From: Bacteroidetes bacterium UBA2234
GTDB lineage: Bacteria > Bacteroidota > Bacteroidia > NS11-12g > UBA955
DNA length: 11,181 bases
Reading direction: 5' to 3'
Assembly: GCA_002347985.1 (NCBI GenBank)
Contig: DDYM01000057.1
Span: forward strand, 1-11,181
Every line of letters starts with the position of its first letter. The first letter of the stretch is position 1. Both the position numbers and the translations under genes were made by a program. Positions 1 through 7,821 of this stretch are shown one piece after another. Under the pieces are notes generated by a model. It saw only the letters and a list, made by a program, of their open reading frames with translations, was not told the DNA's origin and searched no databases.

Positions 1-155
1 CGGGCAGCGAGTAAATCACTACCAGCGGTACTGGCCTCAAACTTACTGGCGGTGGTAAAGGTTCCAATGGGGTTGTATTGATCTCCACGCACCGCGGCAA
101 ATTGACATCTTGAAATGAAGAGGTGTATTTGATTGGAAGTGTGACGAAGAGCCAT
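1..155 (-). CDS. Unassigned protein, 5' part only
   Basis: A minus-strand frame opens at an ATG at 155 and stays open to the left edge (51 complete codons), so the 3' end is missing. An in-frame TAA lies four codons upstream of the ATG. The translation contains the stretch GDQYNPIGTFTTASKFEAS and ends at the edge in SDLLAA. From about residue 20 on the codons have the purine-N-pyrimidine bias of real genes (many GCC, ACC, GGT, AGT, GAT). I do not recognise the family and see no signal peptide or membrane segment. The first 20 or so residues look less convincing, so the true start may be a later GTG near base 86. A second frame on the same strand is also open from an ATG at 217, but its translation is proline-rich in the manner of an out-of-frame reading. 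Confidence is low because only a fragment is visible. Confidence 0.3.
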   Translation of the reverse strand, partial: MALRHTSNQIHLFISRCQFAAVRGDQYNPIGTFTTASKFEASTAGSDLLAA

Positions 156-447
156 AATTCGAATTTATACTTTTTGCTTCTCTTTTTTATATTTTGTTCT
201 TGAGCTCGGCTCACCATAAGTTCTTATGCATAAAGCAAATCCATGATGGTTTTCATCAATTCCTAATCGCTGTGAGTTTGCTTGGCGTTGAAAATGTCAC
301 TCACTGAGGGAGCGTGGCCTTCGATTTTGTGATCACTATCGGACTTGCTTTTTCTATCCAGTAAGCTTTGTTGGTGTAATTCTTTGTTCTATCCTAATTA
401 TCGAGGAACATTTAAGGGCTCGAACAAATCGTAAGGGATTCTGGCTC
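156..447. other. Gene-poor gap of 292 bases
   Basis: No convincing reading frame, RNA gene or strong terminator is seen here. It lies downstream of the YdeI-family gene and upstream of the fragment at the left edge, both on minus. Small palindromes are present, TTATGCATAA at 224-233 and GTGATCAC at 329-336, but neither forms a terminator or a recognised operator. The AT-rich part at 170-200 could hold the promoter of the left-edge frame, though no clean TAnnTTTG box stands out. Confidence 0.5.
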
Positions 448-1074
448 TTAATCTTGAAAGCCTTTTCCGCTTAGAATTTTGGGAATGAACTTTTCGATTC
501 TTGAGATTCTGGTGGCCGATTGTTTTGCATCGGAGAAGTAGAGATTGTAGCCTCTTTGCCTGCCGGGTGTTAACTTTTGGAAAGCTACTTTGAGTTCGGG
601 CATTTCATCAAGTATGGTAGCCAATTCAGTACACAAAACAAGTTCTTGTGCACTGGGCTTCTGGATTTTAATTCCAGATTTTTCGATTTCAATGGCTTCT
701 GTGATATACTGATTGATGATGCTCGATTGCTGGATGACTTGCTCGGGACTGGTGAATTTTAGTAGACGCATTGTTTGAGAATTTTCACCTGCTTTTTGAA
801 GCAATTGGTGCGAATCTGTAAGCAAAACGCCTTTGAAAAAACTCAACGAACAGAATTCTTTGAAGGCCCCAATCATGAGAATGTTCTTGTTTTCCGAATT
901 GCTGTAGCAAGGGAATCCCCATTTGATTTCTTCCGTTAGTCCGCTGTTTTGCATGATTCCTCTGAGTAGATGCAATGCTTCGCTCCATGTATGAACTTTG
1001 CATTGTGGCGTGTCAAAATGCTTGCAACGGCCACAGCCGGAGATTAAAAATTGGTCAACTGTTGAAATTTTCAT
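448..1074 (-). CDS. YdeI/OmpD-associated family protein with DUF1801 domain
   Basis: A 208-residue cytoplasmic-looking protein with no signal peptide or membrane helix. Residues about 30-110 match the DUF1801 fold (W30, EIKWGFPCY near 50-57, then MIGAFKEFCSLSFFKG). Residues about 145-205 match the YdeI/OmdA C-terminal domain, with LTPGRQRGYNLYF and SRIEKFIP as the typical signature. The biochemical role of the family is not established; some members are described as bacteriocin-protection or stress proteins, and I would not assign that here. The N-terminus carries C14-x2-C17-x7-C25-x2-H28, a possible metal site. The ATG is only 6 bp past the stop of the VF530 gene, with no Shine-Dalgarno sequence, so the two are probably co-transcribed and perhaps translationally coupled. 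Family assignment is firm; function is unknown. Confidence 0.85.
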   Translation of the reverse strand: MKISTVDQFLISGCGRCKHFDTPQCKVHTWSEALHLLRGIMQNSGLTEEIKWGFPCYSNSENKNILMIGAFKEFCSLSFFKGVLLTDSHQLLQKAGENSQTMRLLKFTSPEQVIQQSSIINQYITEAIEIEKSGIKIQKPSAQELVLCTELATILDEMPELKVAFQKLTPGRQRGYNLYFSDAKQSATRISRIEKFIPKILSGKGFQD

Positions 1075-1080
1075 CGGGAT

Positions 1081-1290
1081 TTACTTGGATTTGAAACGGA
1101 GGTAAAGGTCCTCTACTTTTTTTCTGGCCCAAGGCGTTTTTCTTAAGAATTTCAAGCTGGATTGAACACTTGGATTTTCATAAAAACAATTGATTCGAAT
1201 GCGATTGGCCAATTCTTCCCAGCCATATTTTTCATGCAATTCGATGATGATTCTCTCGAGGGTGATGCCGTGTAGTGGGTCGTTGGACAT
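1081..1290 (-). CDS. VF530 family (DUF2132) small protein
   Basis: A 69-residue protein that matches the VF530/DUF2132 family over its whole length: PLHGITLE at residues 5-12, YGWEEL near 22-27, then [22 protein letters not shown], the family hallmark. Members are usually about 70 residues, so it is complete. The family has been labelled DNA-binding from a solution structure, but the cellular role is not known. The start is fixed because the first codon is the only methionine and the conserved core begins at residue 4. The katG terminator ends 5 nt upstream of this ATG, leaving almost no room for a normal leader; a TAnnTTTG box inside that hairpin may be the promoter. The YdeI-family gene follows after 6 bp. 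Confidence 0.9.
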   Translation of the reverse strand: MSNDPLHGITLERIIIELHEKYGWEELANRIRINCFYENPSVQSSLKFLRKTPWARKKVEDLYLRFKSK

Positions 1291-1295
1291 GGGTT

Positions 1296-1336
1296 AAAAA
1301 AAAGGAACCGCAAACTTAATTCAAGTTTGCGGTTCC
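1296..1336 (-). terminator. Rho-independent terminator of katG
   Basis: A perfect 14-bp stem pairs 1304-1317 (GGAACCGCAAACTT) with 1323-1336 around the 5-nt loop AATTC. On the minus strand it is followed by eight T residues (1303-1296). It lies 20 bp downstream of the katG stop codon. No T-run follows on plus, so it acts in one direction. Confidence 0.92.
1311..1318 (-). promoter_or_regulatory. Candidate -7 promoter element for the VF530-YdeI pair
   Basis: Read on minus, the bases are TAAGTTTG, an exact fit to the Bacteroidota -7 box TAnnTTTG. It would place the transcript start near 1307 and give a leader of about 17 nt with a U-run. No TTG -33 element is found at the expected distance. The box lies inside the katG terminator hairpin, so part of the match is constrained by the stem and may be chance. 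Confidence 0.4.
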
Positions 1337-1356
1337 TCGGTGATTTGTGAGTGAAA

Positions 1357-3579
<2,223 letters not shown>

Positions 3580-3603
3580 CTATTTTTAATTATAACACAA
3601 AGT

Positions 3604-3621
3604 TCACGATTTTGTTCGTGA
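3604..3621. promoter_or_regulatory. Inverted repeat upstream of katG, candidate operator
   Basis: TCACGA (3604-3609) and TCGTGA (3616-3621) form an inverted repeat with a 6-nt spacer, 28-45 bp before the katG ATG. A near -7 box (minus GAACTTTG, one mismatch to TAnnTTTG, 3605-3598) overlaps one arm, which fits an operator at the promoter. It could also be a weak terminator hairpin for the upstream decarboxylase gene, but only GC-poor mixed sequence follows on minus. The AT-rich block 3581-3595 contains TTATAAT on minus, resembling half of a PerR/Fur-type box; this is a weak match. Confidence 0.35.
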
Positions 3622-3670
3622 TTGCTGATTCAGAAAATGTAAACTTTATGAAAAATTTCCCTGACAGAAT

Positions 3671-5068
3671 TTACATGTAGCCAAGCGTTTTCAGCATGCT
3701 CTTGTAACTCTGTTCTTTAGAGAAAAGTCGGAAGTGGTGTTCGCCATTTTCGTCGCGATCAATAATCACATGTTTTGGGGCTGGAGTAAGGCAGTGTTGG
3801 ATTCCACCGTATCCGCCAATGCTCTCTTGGTAAGCACCGGTATTGAAGAATCCCAAATACAATGGATCTTCTGGATCGTATTTTGGAAGATAAATCGCGT
3901 TTACGTGCTGCTCGGAGTTGTAATAATCGTCGCTATCGCAAGTGATACCACCCAATAACACGCGTTCTTGCTCTTCGTTCCAACGGTTAATGGGTAGCAT
4001 AATGAATTTTTTGTTGATGGCCCACGCGTCGGGTAGGGTTGTCATAAAGCTGGAGTCGATCATATTCCATTTTTCACGATCGTTTTGTGATTTTTGATCG
4101 AGAACGGAGTAGATGTTTCCGCCGGCTTCACCCACAGTAAAAGAACCGAATTCTGTAAAAATATCGGGTTCAGGGATGTTGTTTTCTGTGCAAACCTGTT
4201 TGATCTGACTTACGATTTCCGTAGCCATGTATTCATAATCGTAATCGAAAGTGAGAGAATTCTTGATCGGGAAGCCCCCGCCTATGTTTAGGGTGTCCAA
4301 ATCTGGACATTCTTGTTTGAGTTCACAATATACTTTCAAACATTTATGCAACTCATTCCAGTAATAAGCGGTGTCGTAAATGCCTGTATTGATAAAAAAG
4401 TGAAGCATTTTCAACTTTACATTCTTGTTTCGCTTGACTTTGGTGCGATAAAAATTGACCAAGTCTTTGTATCCGATGCCCAATCTTGAGGTGTAAAATT
4501 CGAACTTGGGTTCTTCTTCGGCGGCAATTCTAATTCCAACCGTTACTGGTTTGTCTGTGTATTGCGTGAGTAAATCAATCTCGTTGCTGTTGTCCATGAC
4601 AGGAATTACATTGGTCCAATCGTTGTTAATTAGGTTGGCGATGTTTTCAATGTAGTTTTCCTTTTTAAAGCCGTTGCAAACAATAAACTTGTCTTTGCTG
4701 ATTTTTCCTTGCTCGAAAAGGTTCTCCAAAATGTTGATGTCGAAGGCGGAAGACGTCTCAATATGTACGTTGTTCTTTAGTACTTCATCGATCACATGTG
4801 AGAAGTGGTTGCTTTTGGTGCAATAACAGTAATAGTATTTTCCTTGGTAATCGGCTTTGGCGATGGCTACGTTGAACCAGGTTCTTGCCTTTTGAATGTT
4901 CTCAGATATTTTAGGTAAGTAAGTGAATTTCAACGGAGTTCCATATTGTTCGATGAGGTCCATCATGGGTATTCCGTGGAATTGTAGGTTGTCGTTGCTG
5001 TCCAATTTGAACTCTTCTGTGGGGAAGTAGAACGTTTGGTTGATTAGGTCGACGTATTTGTTTTTCAC
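3671..5068 (-). CDS. speA: Arginine decarboxylase-like PLP enzyme (fold type III)
   Basis: A 465-residue PLP-dependent decarboxylase of the alanine-racemase-fold group, annotated in Bacteroidota as arginine decarboxylase (arginine to agmatine, first step to putrescine). The barrel is at about 45-310, with the PLP lysine K85 (YCTKSNHF), the Gly-rich phosphate loop IGGGFPI at 262-268 and E306. The C-terminal sheet domain has the catalytic C377-D-S-D-D381 and the cofactor-contacting FFNTGAY (407-413). It is much shorter than classical SpeA (about 630-660 residues). The sequence is very close to Flavobacteriales homologues as I remember them; the substrate is inferred from them. The start is GTG: an in-frame TAG lies four codons upstream, the next ATG is residue 35, and the conserved N-terminus begins right at the GTG. 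It is divergent from mdh; no agmatinase gene is seen in the window. Confidence 0.85.
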   Translation of the reverse strand: MKNKYVDLINQTFYFPTEEFKLDSNDNLQFHGIPMMDLIEQYGTPLKFTYLPKISENIQKARTWFNVAIAKADYQGKYYYCYCTKSNHFSHVIDEVLKNNVHIETSSAFDINILENLFEQGKISKDKFIVCNGFKKENYIENIANLINNDWTNVIPVMDNSNEIDLLTQYTDKPVTVGIRIAAEEEPKFEFYTSRLGIGYKDLVNFYRTKVKRNKNVKLKMLHFFINTGIYDTAYYWNELHKCLKVYCELKQECPDLDTLNIGGGFPIKNSLTFDYDYEYMATEIVSQIKQVCTENNIPEPDIFTEFGSFTVGEAGGNIYSVLDQKSQNDREKWNMIDSSFMTTLPDAWAINKKFIMLPINRWNEEQERVLLGGITCDSDDYYNSEQHVNAIYLPKYDPEDPLYLGFFNTGAYQESIGGYGGIQHCLTPAPKHVIIDRDENGEHHFRLFSKEQSYKSMLKTLGYM

Positions 5069-5100
5069 TGTCTTTTTCTATTTAGTTGATAAAAGGATTG

Positions 5101-5108
5101 CAAAAGTA
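5101..5108 (-). promoter_or_regulatory. Candidate -7 promoter element of the decarboxylase gene
   Basis: Minus TACTTTTG matches TAnnTTTG exactly and would start transcription near 5097, giving a leader of about 28 nt before the GTG. No TTG -33 box is found; only TTTA at 5131-5134 is at a plausible distance. The element overlaps the proximal copy of the 17-nt direct repeat. Confidence 0.55.
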
Positions 5109-5152
5109 AGTGAGTTGGATTGATTTTTTTTAAATAAAGTAAATGAGTTGGA
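5103..5152. repeat. 17-nt direct repeat, two copies at 33-bp spacing
   Basis: AAAGTAAGTGAGTTGGA (5103-5119) recurs as AAAGTAAATGAGTTGGA (5136-5152), 16 of 17 bases identical, offset by 33 bp or roughly three helical turns. Both copies lie in the divergent region between the decarboxylase and mdh genes. This could be a tandem operator or the remains of a promoter duplication. Confidence 0.8.
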
Positions 5153-5181
5153 ATTTTCGCAAAAGATCGTTTTTGATTTTG

Positions 5182-5189
5182 TAAATTCG
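5182..5189 (+). promoter_or_regulatory. Candidate -7 promoter element of mdh
   Basis: TAAATTCG differs from TAnnTTTG at one base and would start transcription near 5193, about 24 nt before the mdh ATG. TTTTCG at 5154-5159 is a poor -33 candidate. The purine-rich AAAAGAAAAA at 5197-5206 may help ribosome binding. Confidence 0.35.
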
Positions 5190-5216
5190 CGCTACCAAAA
5201 GAAAAATCACATCATC

Positions 5217-6140
5217 ATGAGCAAAATCAGTGTAATCGGAGCAGGAAACGTAGGCGCAAGCTGTGCGGAGTACATTGCAATCAAAAATTTCGCAGCAGAA
5301 GTTGTGCTGTTGGACATCAAGGAAAACTTCGCCGAGGGTAAGGCCTTGGATTTGATGCAAACTGCAGCCCTTAATGGGTTTGATACGCGTATTTCGGGTA
5401 GTACGAACGACTATTCAAAGACGGCTGGAAGTGATGTAGTGGTGATTACAAGTGGTATTCCGCGCAAGCCAGGAATGACCCGTGAGGAGTTGATTGGCAT
5501 CAATGCGGGTATCGTTAAAACGGTGATGGAGAATTGTTTGGCGCATTCGCCCAACGCAATTTTTGTGATCGTAAGTAATCCTATGGATACAATGACTTAT
5601 TTGGCAAAATCAAATTCAGGTGTGTCAAAGCATAAGATTATTGGTATGGGTGGCGCACTTGATTCTGCGAGATTCAAATATTATTTGTCAACTGCATTGG
5701 GTTGCCCTGCATCTGATGTAGATGGTATGGTGATTGGTGGTCATGGTGATACTACAATGATTCCTTTGACTCGTTTGGCCTCTTACAAAGGTGTTCCAGT
5801 GAGTCAAATGTTGTCTGCCGATGTGTTGGCAAAGGTGAAGGCCGATACAATGGTTGGCGGAGCTACGTTAACAGGTATGTTGGGTACAAGTGCTTGGTAT
5901 GCTCCAGGTGCTGCTGTAAGTGTATTGGTTCAAAGTTTGGTATGTGATCAAAAGAAAATGATGCCATGCTGTGTTTCATTGGACGGTGAATACGGCCAGT
6001 CTGATATTTGTATCGGTGTGCCGGTGATTTTGGGCAAGAATGGTTGGGAGAAAATTGTTGAGTTGGAATTGAATGAGGAAGAAAAGGCTGAGTTTGAGAA
6101 AAGTGCTGCAGCAGTGCGCAGTATGAATTCAGCATTATAA
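5217..6140 (+). CDS. mdh: NAD-dependent malate dehydrogenase
   Basis: A 307-residue enzyme of the LDH/MDH superfamily (LDH-like MDH group) that interconverts malate and oxaloacetate in the citric acid cycle; cytoplasmic. The Rossmann loop is GAGNVGA at 8-14, with D33 after the second strand giving preference for NAD. R83 in PRKPGM is the malate-type residue (lactate dehydrogenases have Gln there). R89 and R152 bind substrate, N121 lies in the conserved SNP, and the catalytic pair is D149 and H176 (GGHGD). The ATG at 5217 was chosen because IGAGNVG then begins at residue 7, as in the family; the frame is open further upstream to a TTG at 5148, but that would add 23 unrelated residues across the promoter region. 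Transcribed alone and followed by a terminator shared with the convergent GlmU-like gene. Confidence 0.97.
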   Translation: MSKISVIGAGNVGASCAEYIAIKNFAAEVVLLDIKENFAEGKALDLMQTAALNGFDTRISGSTNDYSKTAGSDVVVITSGIPRKPGMTREELIGINAGIVKTVMENCLAHSPNAIFVIVSNPMDTMTYLAKSNSGVSKHKIIGMGGALDSARFKYYLSTALGCPASDVDGMVIGGHGDTTMIPLTRLASYKGVPVSQMLSADVLAKVKADTMVGGATLTGMLGTSAWYAPGAAVSVLVQSLVCDQKKMMPCCVSLDGEYGQSDICIGVPVILGKNGWEKIVELELNEEEKAEFEKSAAAVRSMNSAL

Positions 6141-6179
6141 TTTAGAATCTCTCGAGTTTTATTATTCGTATAGATTAGC

Positions 6180-6209
6180 AACAAAAAGGGCCTTTCGGCC
6201 CTTTTTGTT
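6180..6209. terminator. Bidirectional terminator between mdh and the GlmU-like gene
   Basis: A perfect 13-bp stem pairs 6180-6192 (AACAAAAAGGGCC) with 6197-6209 around the loop TTTC. The GC core GGGCC is flanked by A5 on one side and T5 on the other, so either transcript ends in a U-run. It is 39 bp past the mdh stop and 25 bp past the stop of the convergent gene. Confidence 0.93.
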
Positions 6210-6234
6210 TTATGAAATTTTTTGGTGTTTTTGA

Positions 6235-7437
6235 TTATTCTTCGCCACGAAGAGATGCCGTGGTTTGAAAGGCATATTCCATCACTTGCTTTTCGAATTC
6301 TCCGTATTCGCGTTTTCTGCGGGGTAGAACCAATGCTGCTGTTTTATGTACAGCATCTAATTTGTGCGTGACAAATCCTTGAGCACCTCCCCAGCTGAAG
6401 TCAGGGACAAACTGTCTCGGGAACCCTGCGCCAAATAAGTTGCAACCAACACCTACCACTGTGCCGGTATTGAACATCGTATTGATCCCACACTTGCTGT
6501 GATCGCCCATAATCAAGCCGCAGAACTGCTGTCCGCTCTTCTCAAAACGACCGCTTTTGTAATTCCATACTTTCACTTCGTCGTAAGTGTTTTTTAGGTT
6601 CGATGCATTGGTATCTGCACCAATGTTGCACCATTCGCCCAAGACTGCATTGCCCAGGAATCCGTCGTGTCCCTTGTTGCTATAGCCCCAGAAAACAACG
6701 TTTGAAATCTCGCCACCGGCAACGCTGAAAGGTCCAAGCGTGGTGGCTGTATATACTTTGGTGCCCATCTTGAGTACAGCGCCTTCGCCCATCGCAAAGG
6801 GTCCTCGAACCAGACTGCCTTCCATGATTTCGGCATTCTTGCCAATATAAATGGGACCGTCCGTGCTGTTCAAAATTGCGCATTCCACTTTGGCGCCTTC
6901 TTCAATAAAAATGGGGTGGGGGCCGAAGCTGCGATTGCTTTGTGAAATTGCTTGGGACGACCTACCGTTGGTAATTCTGCCAAAGTCCTGAACAATTTCT
7001 TTGCCATTGAAAGCAAAAATGTGATAAGGCCTATCGATTCGGTCGCAACTCTCTACATAGGCAATTGTATTTGTTATTTCTGCCGAAGCGGACGTAATGC
7101 AAGAAACGAGGATTTCGTTGTTGTGGGTTAGGGCATCGCCGGGTTTCAGTTCTTTGATCTTGTTGATGAGCAAAGGGTTTGGGATGGTTGCGCCGTGGAT
7201 TTGAATGATTGTATCCGTATCTAAATTGGGTTTCAAGGGGGCGAAACGACTTTGGGTGTGATAGAGGTGTGGGCGTGTAAGGAATCCCGAATTTTTTACT
7301 TCGATGCCCAAGTCGTGCATCCATTTTTCTGCAACTGTAAGAATGCCACATCTCAAATCGGCTGCGGGCCTTGTGATTGTGAGGGGATAGAGATTTTCAA
7401 TGTTTGCGGGGTCAACAAACTGCAGAAGGGTTGTCAT
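6235..7437 (-). CDS. GlmU-like putative sugar nucleotidyltransferase/acetyltransferase
   Basis: A 400-residue protein of the Bacteroidota GlmU-like family (the group modelled as alternative GlmU, TIGR03991), thought to act in UDP-N-acetylglucosamine synthesis for the cell wall. The N-terminal part (about 1-160) has the family motif ENLYPLTITRPAADLR at 14-29 followed by GILTVAEKW, in place of the classical GxGTRM...K pyrophosphorylase signature. Residues about 170-345 form a left-handed beta-helix with loose hexapeptide repeats (IYIGKNAEI, VYTATTLGPFSVAGG, CNIGADTNASNLKN, TVVGVGCNLFG). No signal peptide. Enzymatic activity is inferred from family membership and not shown by canonical residues. 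The start is fixed by homology and by a TAnnTTTG box ending 4 nt before the ATG, so the mRNA may be leaderless. It lies downstream of L31 on the same strand but after a strong terminator. Confidence 0.85.
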   Translation of the reverse strand: MTTLLQFVDPANIENLYPLTITRPAADLRCGILTVAEKWMHDLGIEVKNSGFLTRPHLYHTQSRFAPLKPNLDTDTIIQIHGATIPNPLLINKIKELKPGDALTHNNEILVSCITSASAEITNTIAYVESCDRIDRPYHIFAFNGKEIVQDFGRITNGRSSQAISQSNRSFGPHPIFIEEGAKVECAILNSTDGPIYIGKNAEIMEGSLVRGPFAMGEGAVLKMGTKVYTATTLGPFSVAGGEISNVVFWGYSNKGHDGFLGNAVLGEWCNIGADTNASNLKNTYDEVKVWNYKSGRFEKSGQQFCGLIMGDHSKCGINTMFNTGTVVGVGCNLFGAGFPRQFVPDFSWGGAQGFVTHKLDAVHKTAALVLPRRKREYGEFEKQVMEYAFQTTASLRGEE

Positions 7438-7441
7438 GTCG

Positions 7442-7470
7442 CAAATTTACACGAAAAACAAAAAAGCCAA
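7442..7470 (-). promoter_or_regulatory. Promoter of the GlmU-like gene
   Basis: On minus, TTG (7470-7468), an 18-nt spacer and TAAATTTG (7449-7442) form a good Bacteroidota promoter. The transcript start falls at about 7438, right at the ATG (7437). The -33 TTG lies within the stem of the L31 terminator. Confidence 0.65.
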
Positions 7471-7490
7471 CCCGAAGGGTTGGCTTTTTT
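7460..7490. terminator. Terminator of the L31 gene
   Basis: GCCAACCC (7466-7473) pairs perfectly with GGGTTGGC (7477-7484) around the loop GAA, and the flanking A6/T6 extend the stem to 14 bp. On minus the stem is followed by a T-rich run TTTTTTGTTTTT. It starts 25 bp past the L31 stop codon. Confidence 0.93.
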
Positions 7491-7515
7491 AAGTCTATCG
7501 ACGAAACGACGAGAA

Positions 7516-7764
7516 TTACTTCTTGTTGTAACGCTTCATGAACTTGTCGATACGTCCTGCTGTATCGATCAAATTCTGTTTACCTGTGTAAAAAGGATGT
7601 GATTGCGAAGAAATCTCCAACTTGTACAAAGGGTATTCGTTGCCGTCTTCCCATTTGATGGTTTCTTTTGTGTTTACGCAACTGTGTACGATGAAGCTAT
7701 GATCACAGCTCATGTCTTTGAAAACAACTTTGCGGTAATTCGATGGATGAATATCGGGTTTCAT
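7516..7764 (-). CDS. rpmE2: 50S ribosomal protein L31, type B
   Basis: An 82-residue protein of the large ribosomal subunit, complete and of normal length. It shows the type B pattern [17 protein letters not shown] at the N-terminus and [12 protein letters not shown] at about 52-63, followed by a basic C-terminus. It lacks the paired CxxC zinc-binding motifs of type A L31; only the isolated C20 and C29 are present, so it should be the zinc-independent form. It is a single-gene unit with its own promoter in the 57-bp gap after the PBP1A gene and its own terminator. The leader of about 22 nt contains an A-rich stretch (AAAAAGTAAAAAA on minus) before the ATG and no Shine-Dalgarno sequence. Confidence 0.97.
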   Translation of the reverse strand: MKPDIHPSNYRKVVFKDMSCDHSFIVHSCVNTKETIKWEDGNEYPLYKLEISSQSHPFYTGKQNLIDTAGRIDKFMKRYNKK

Positions 7765-7789
7765 TGGATTTTTTACTTTTTAAGGGGTG

Positions 7790-7820
7790 CAAATATAACA
7801 AAATTATTTGGCAAAAACAA
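7790..7820 (-). promoter_or_regulatory. Promoter of the L31 gene
   Basis: On minus, TTG (7820-7818), a 20-nt spacer and TATATTTG (7797-7790) match both boxes of the Bacteroidota housekeeping promoter. The predicted start is near 7786. The -33 box touches the stop codon of the PBP1A gene. This is the best promoter match in the window. Confidence 0.75.
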
Positions 7821-7821
7821 C

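Noticed and set aside
12..113. Plus-strand frame reading ITTSGTGLKLTGGGKGSN
   Set aside because: It is bounded by stops at both ends, is only about 33 codons and has no ATG or GTG near its beginning. It is probably the mirror of the minus-strand coding bias.
1..217. Minus-strand frame from ATG 217 (MVSRAQEQNIKK...)
   Set aside because: The downstream part is rich in Pro, Leu and Val as expected from an out-of-frame reading, and it overlaps the better frame from 155. Kept only as a finding.
224..233. Palindrome TTATGCATAA as an operator
   Set aside because: A 10-bp AT-rich palindrome is expected by chance, and no promoter or conserved context is seen.
5148..5216. Upstream extension of mdh from a TTG codon
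   Set aside because: It would add 23 residues before the conserved Rossmann strand and run through the direct repeat and promoter region; the ATG at 5217 fits the family.
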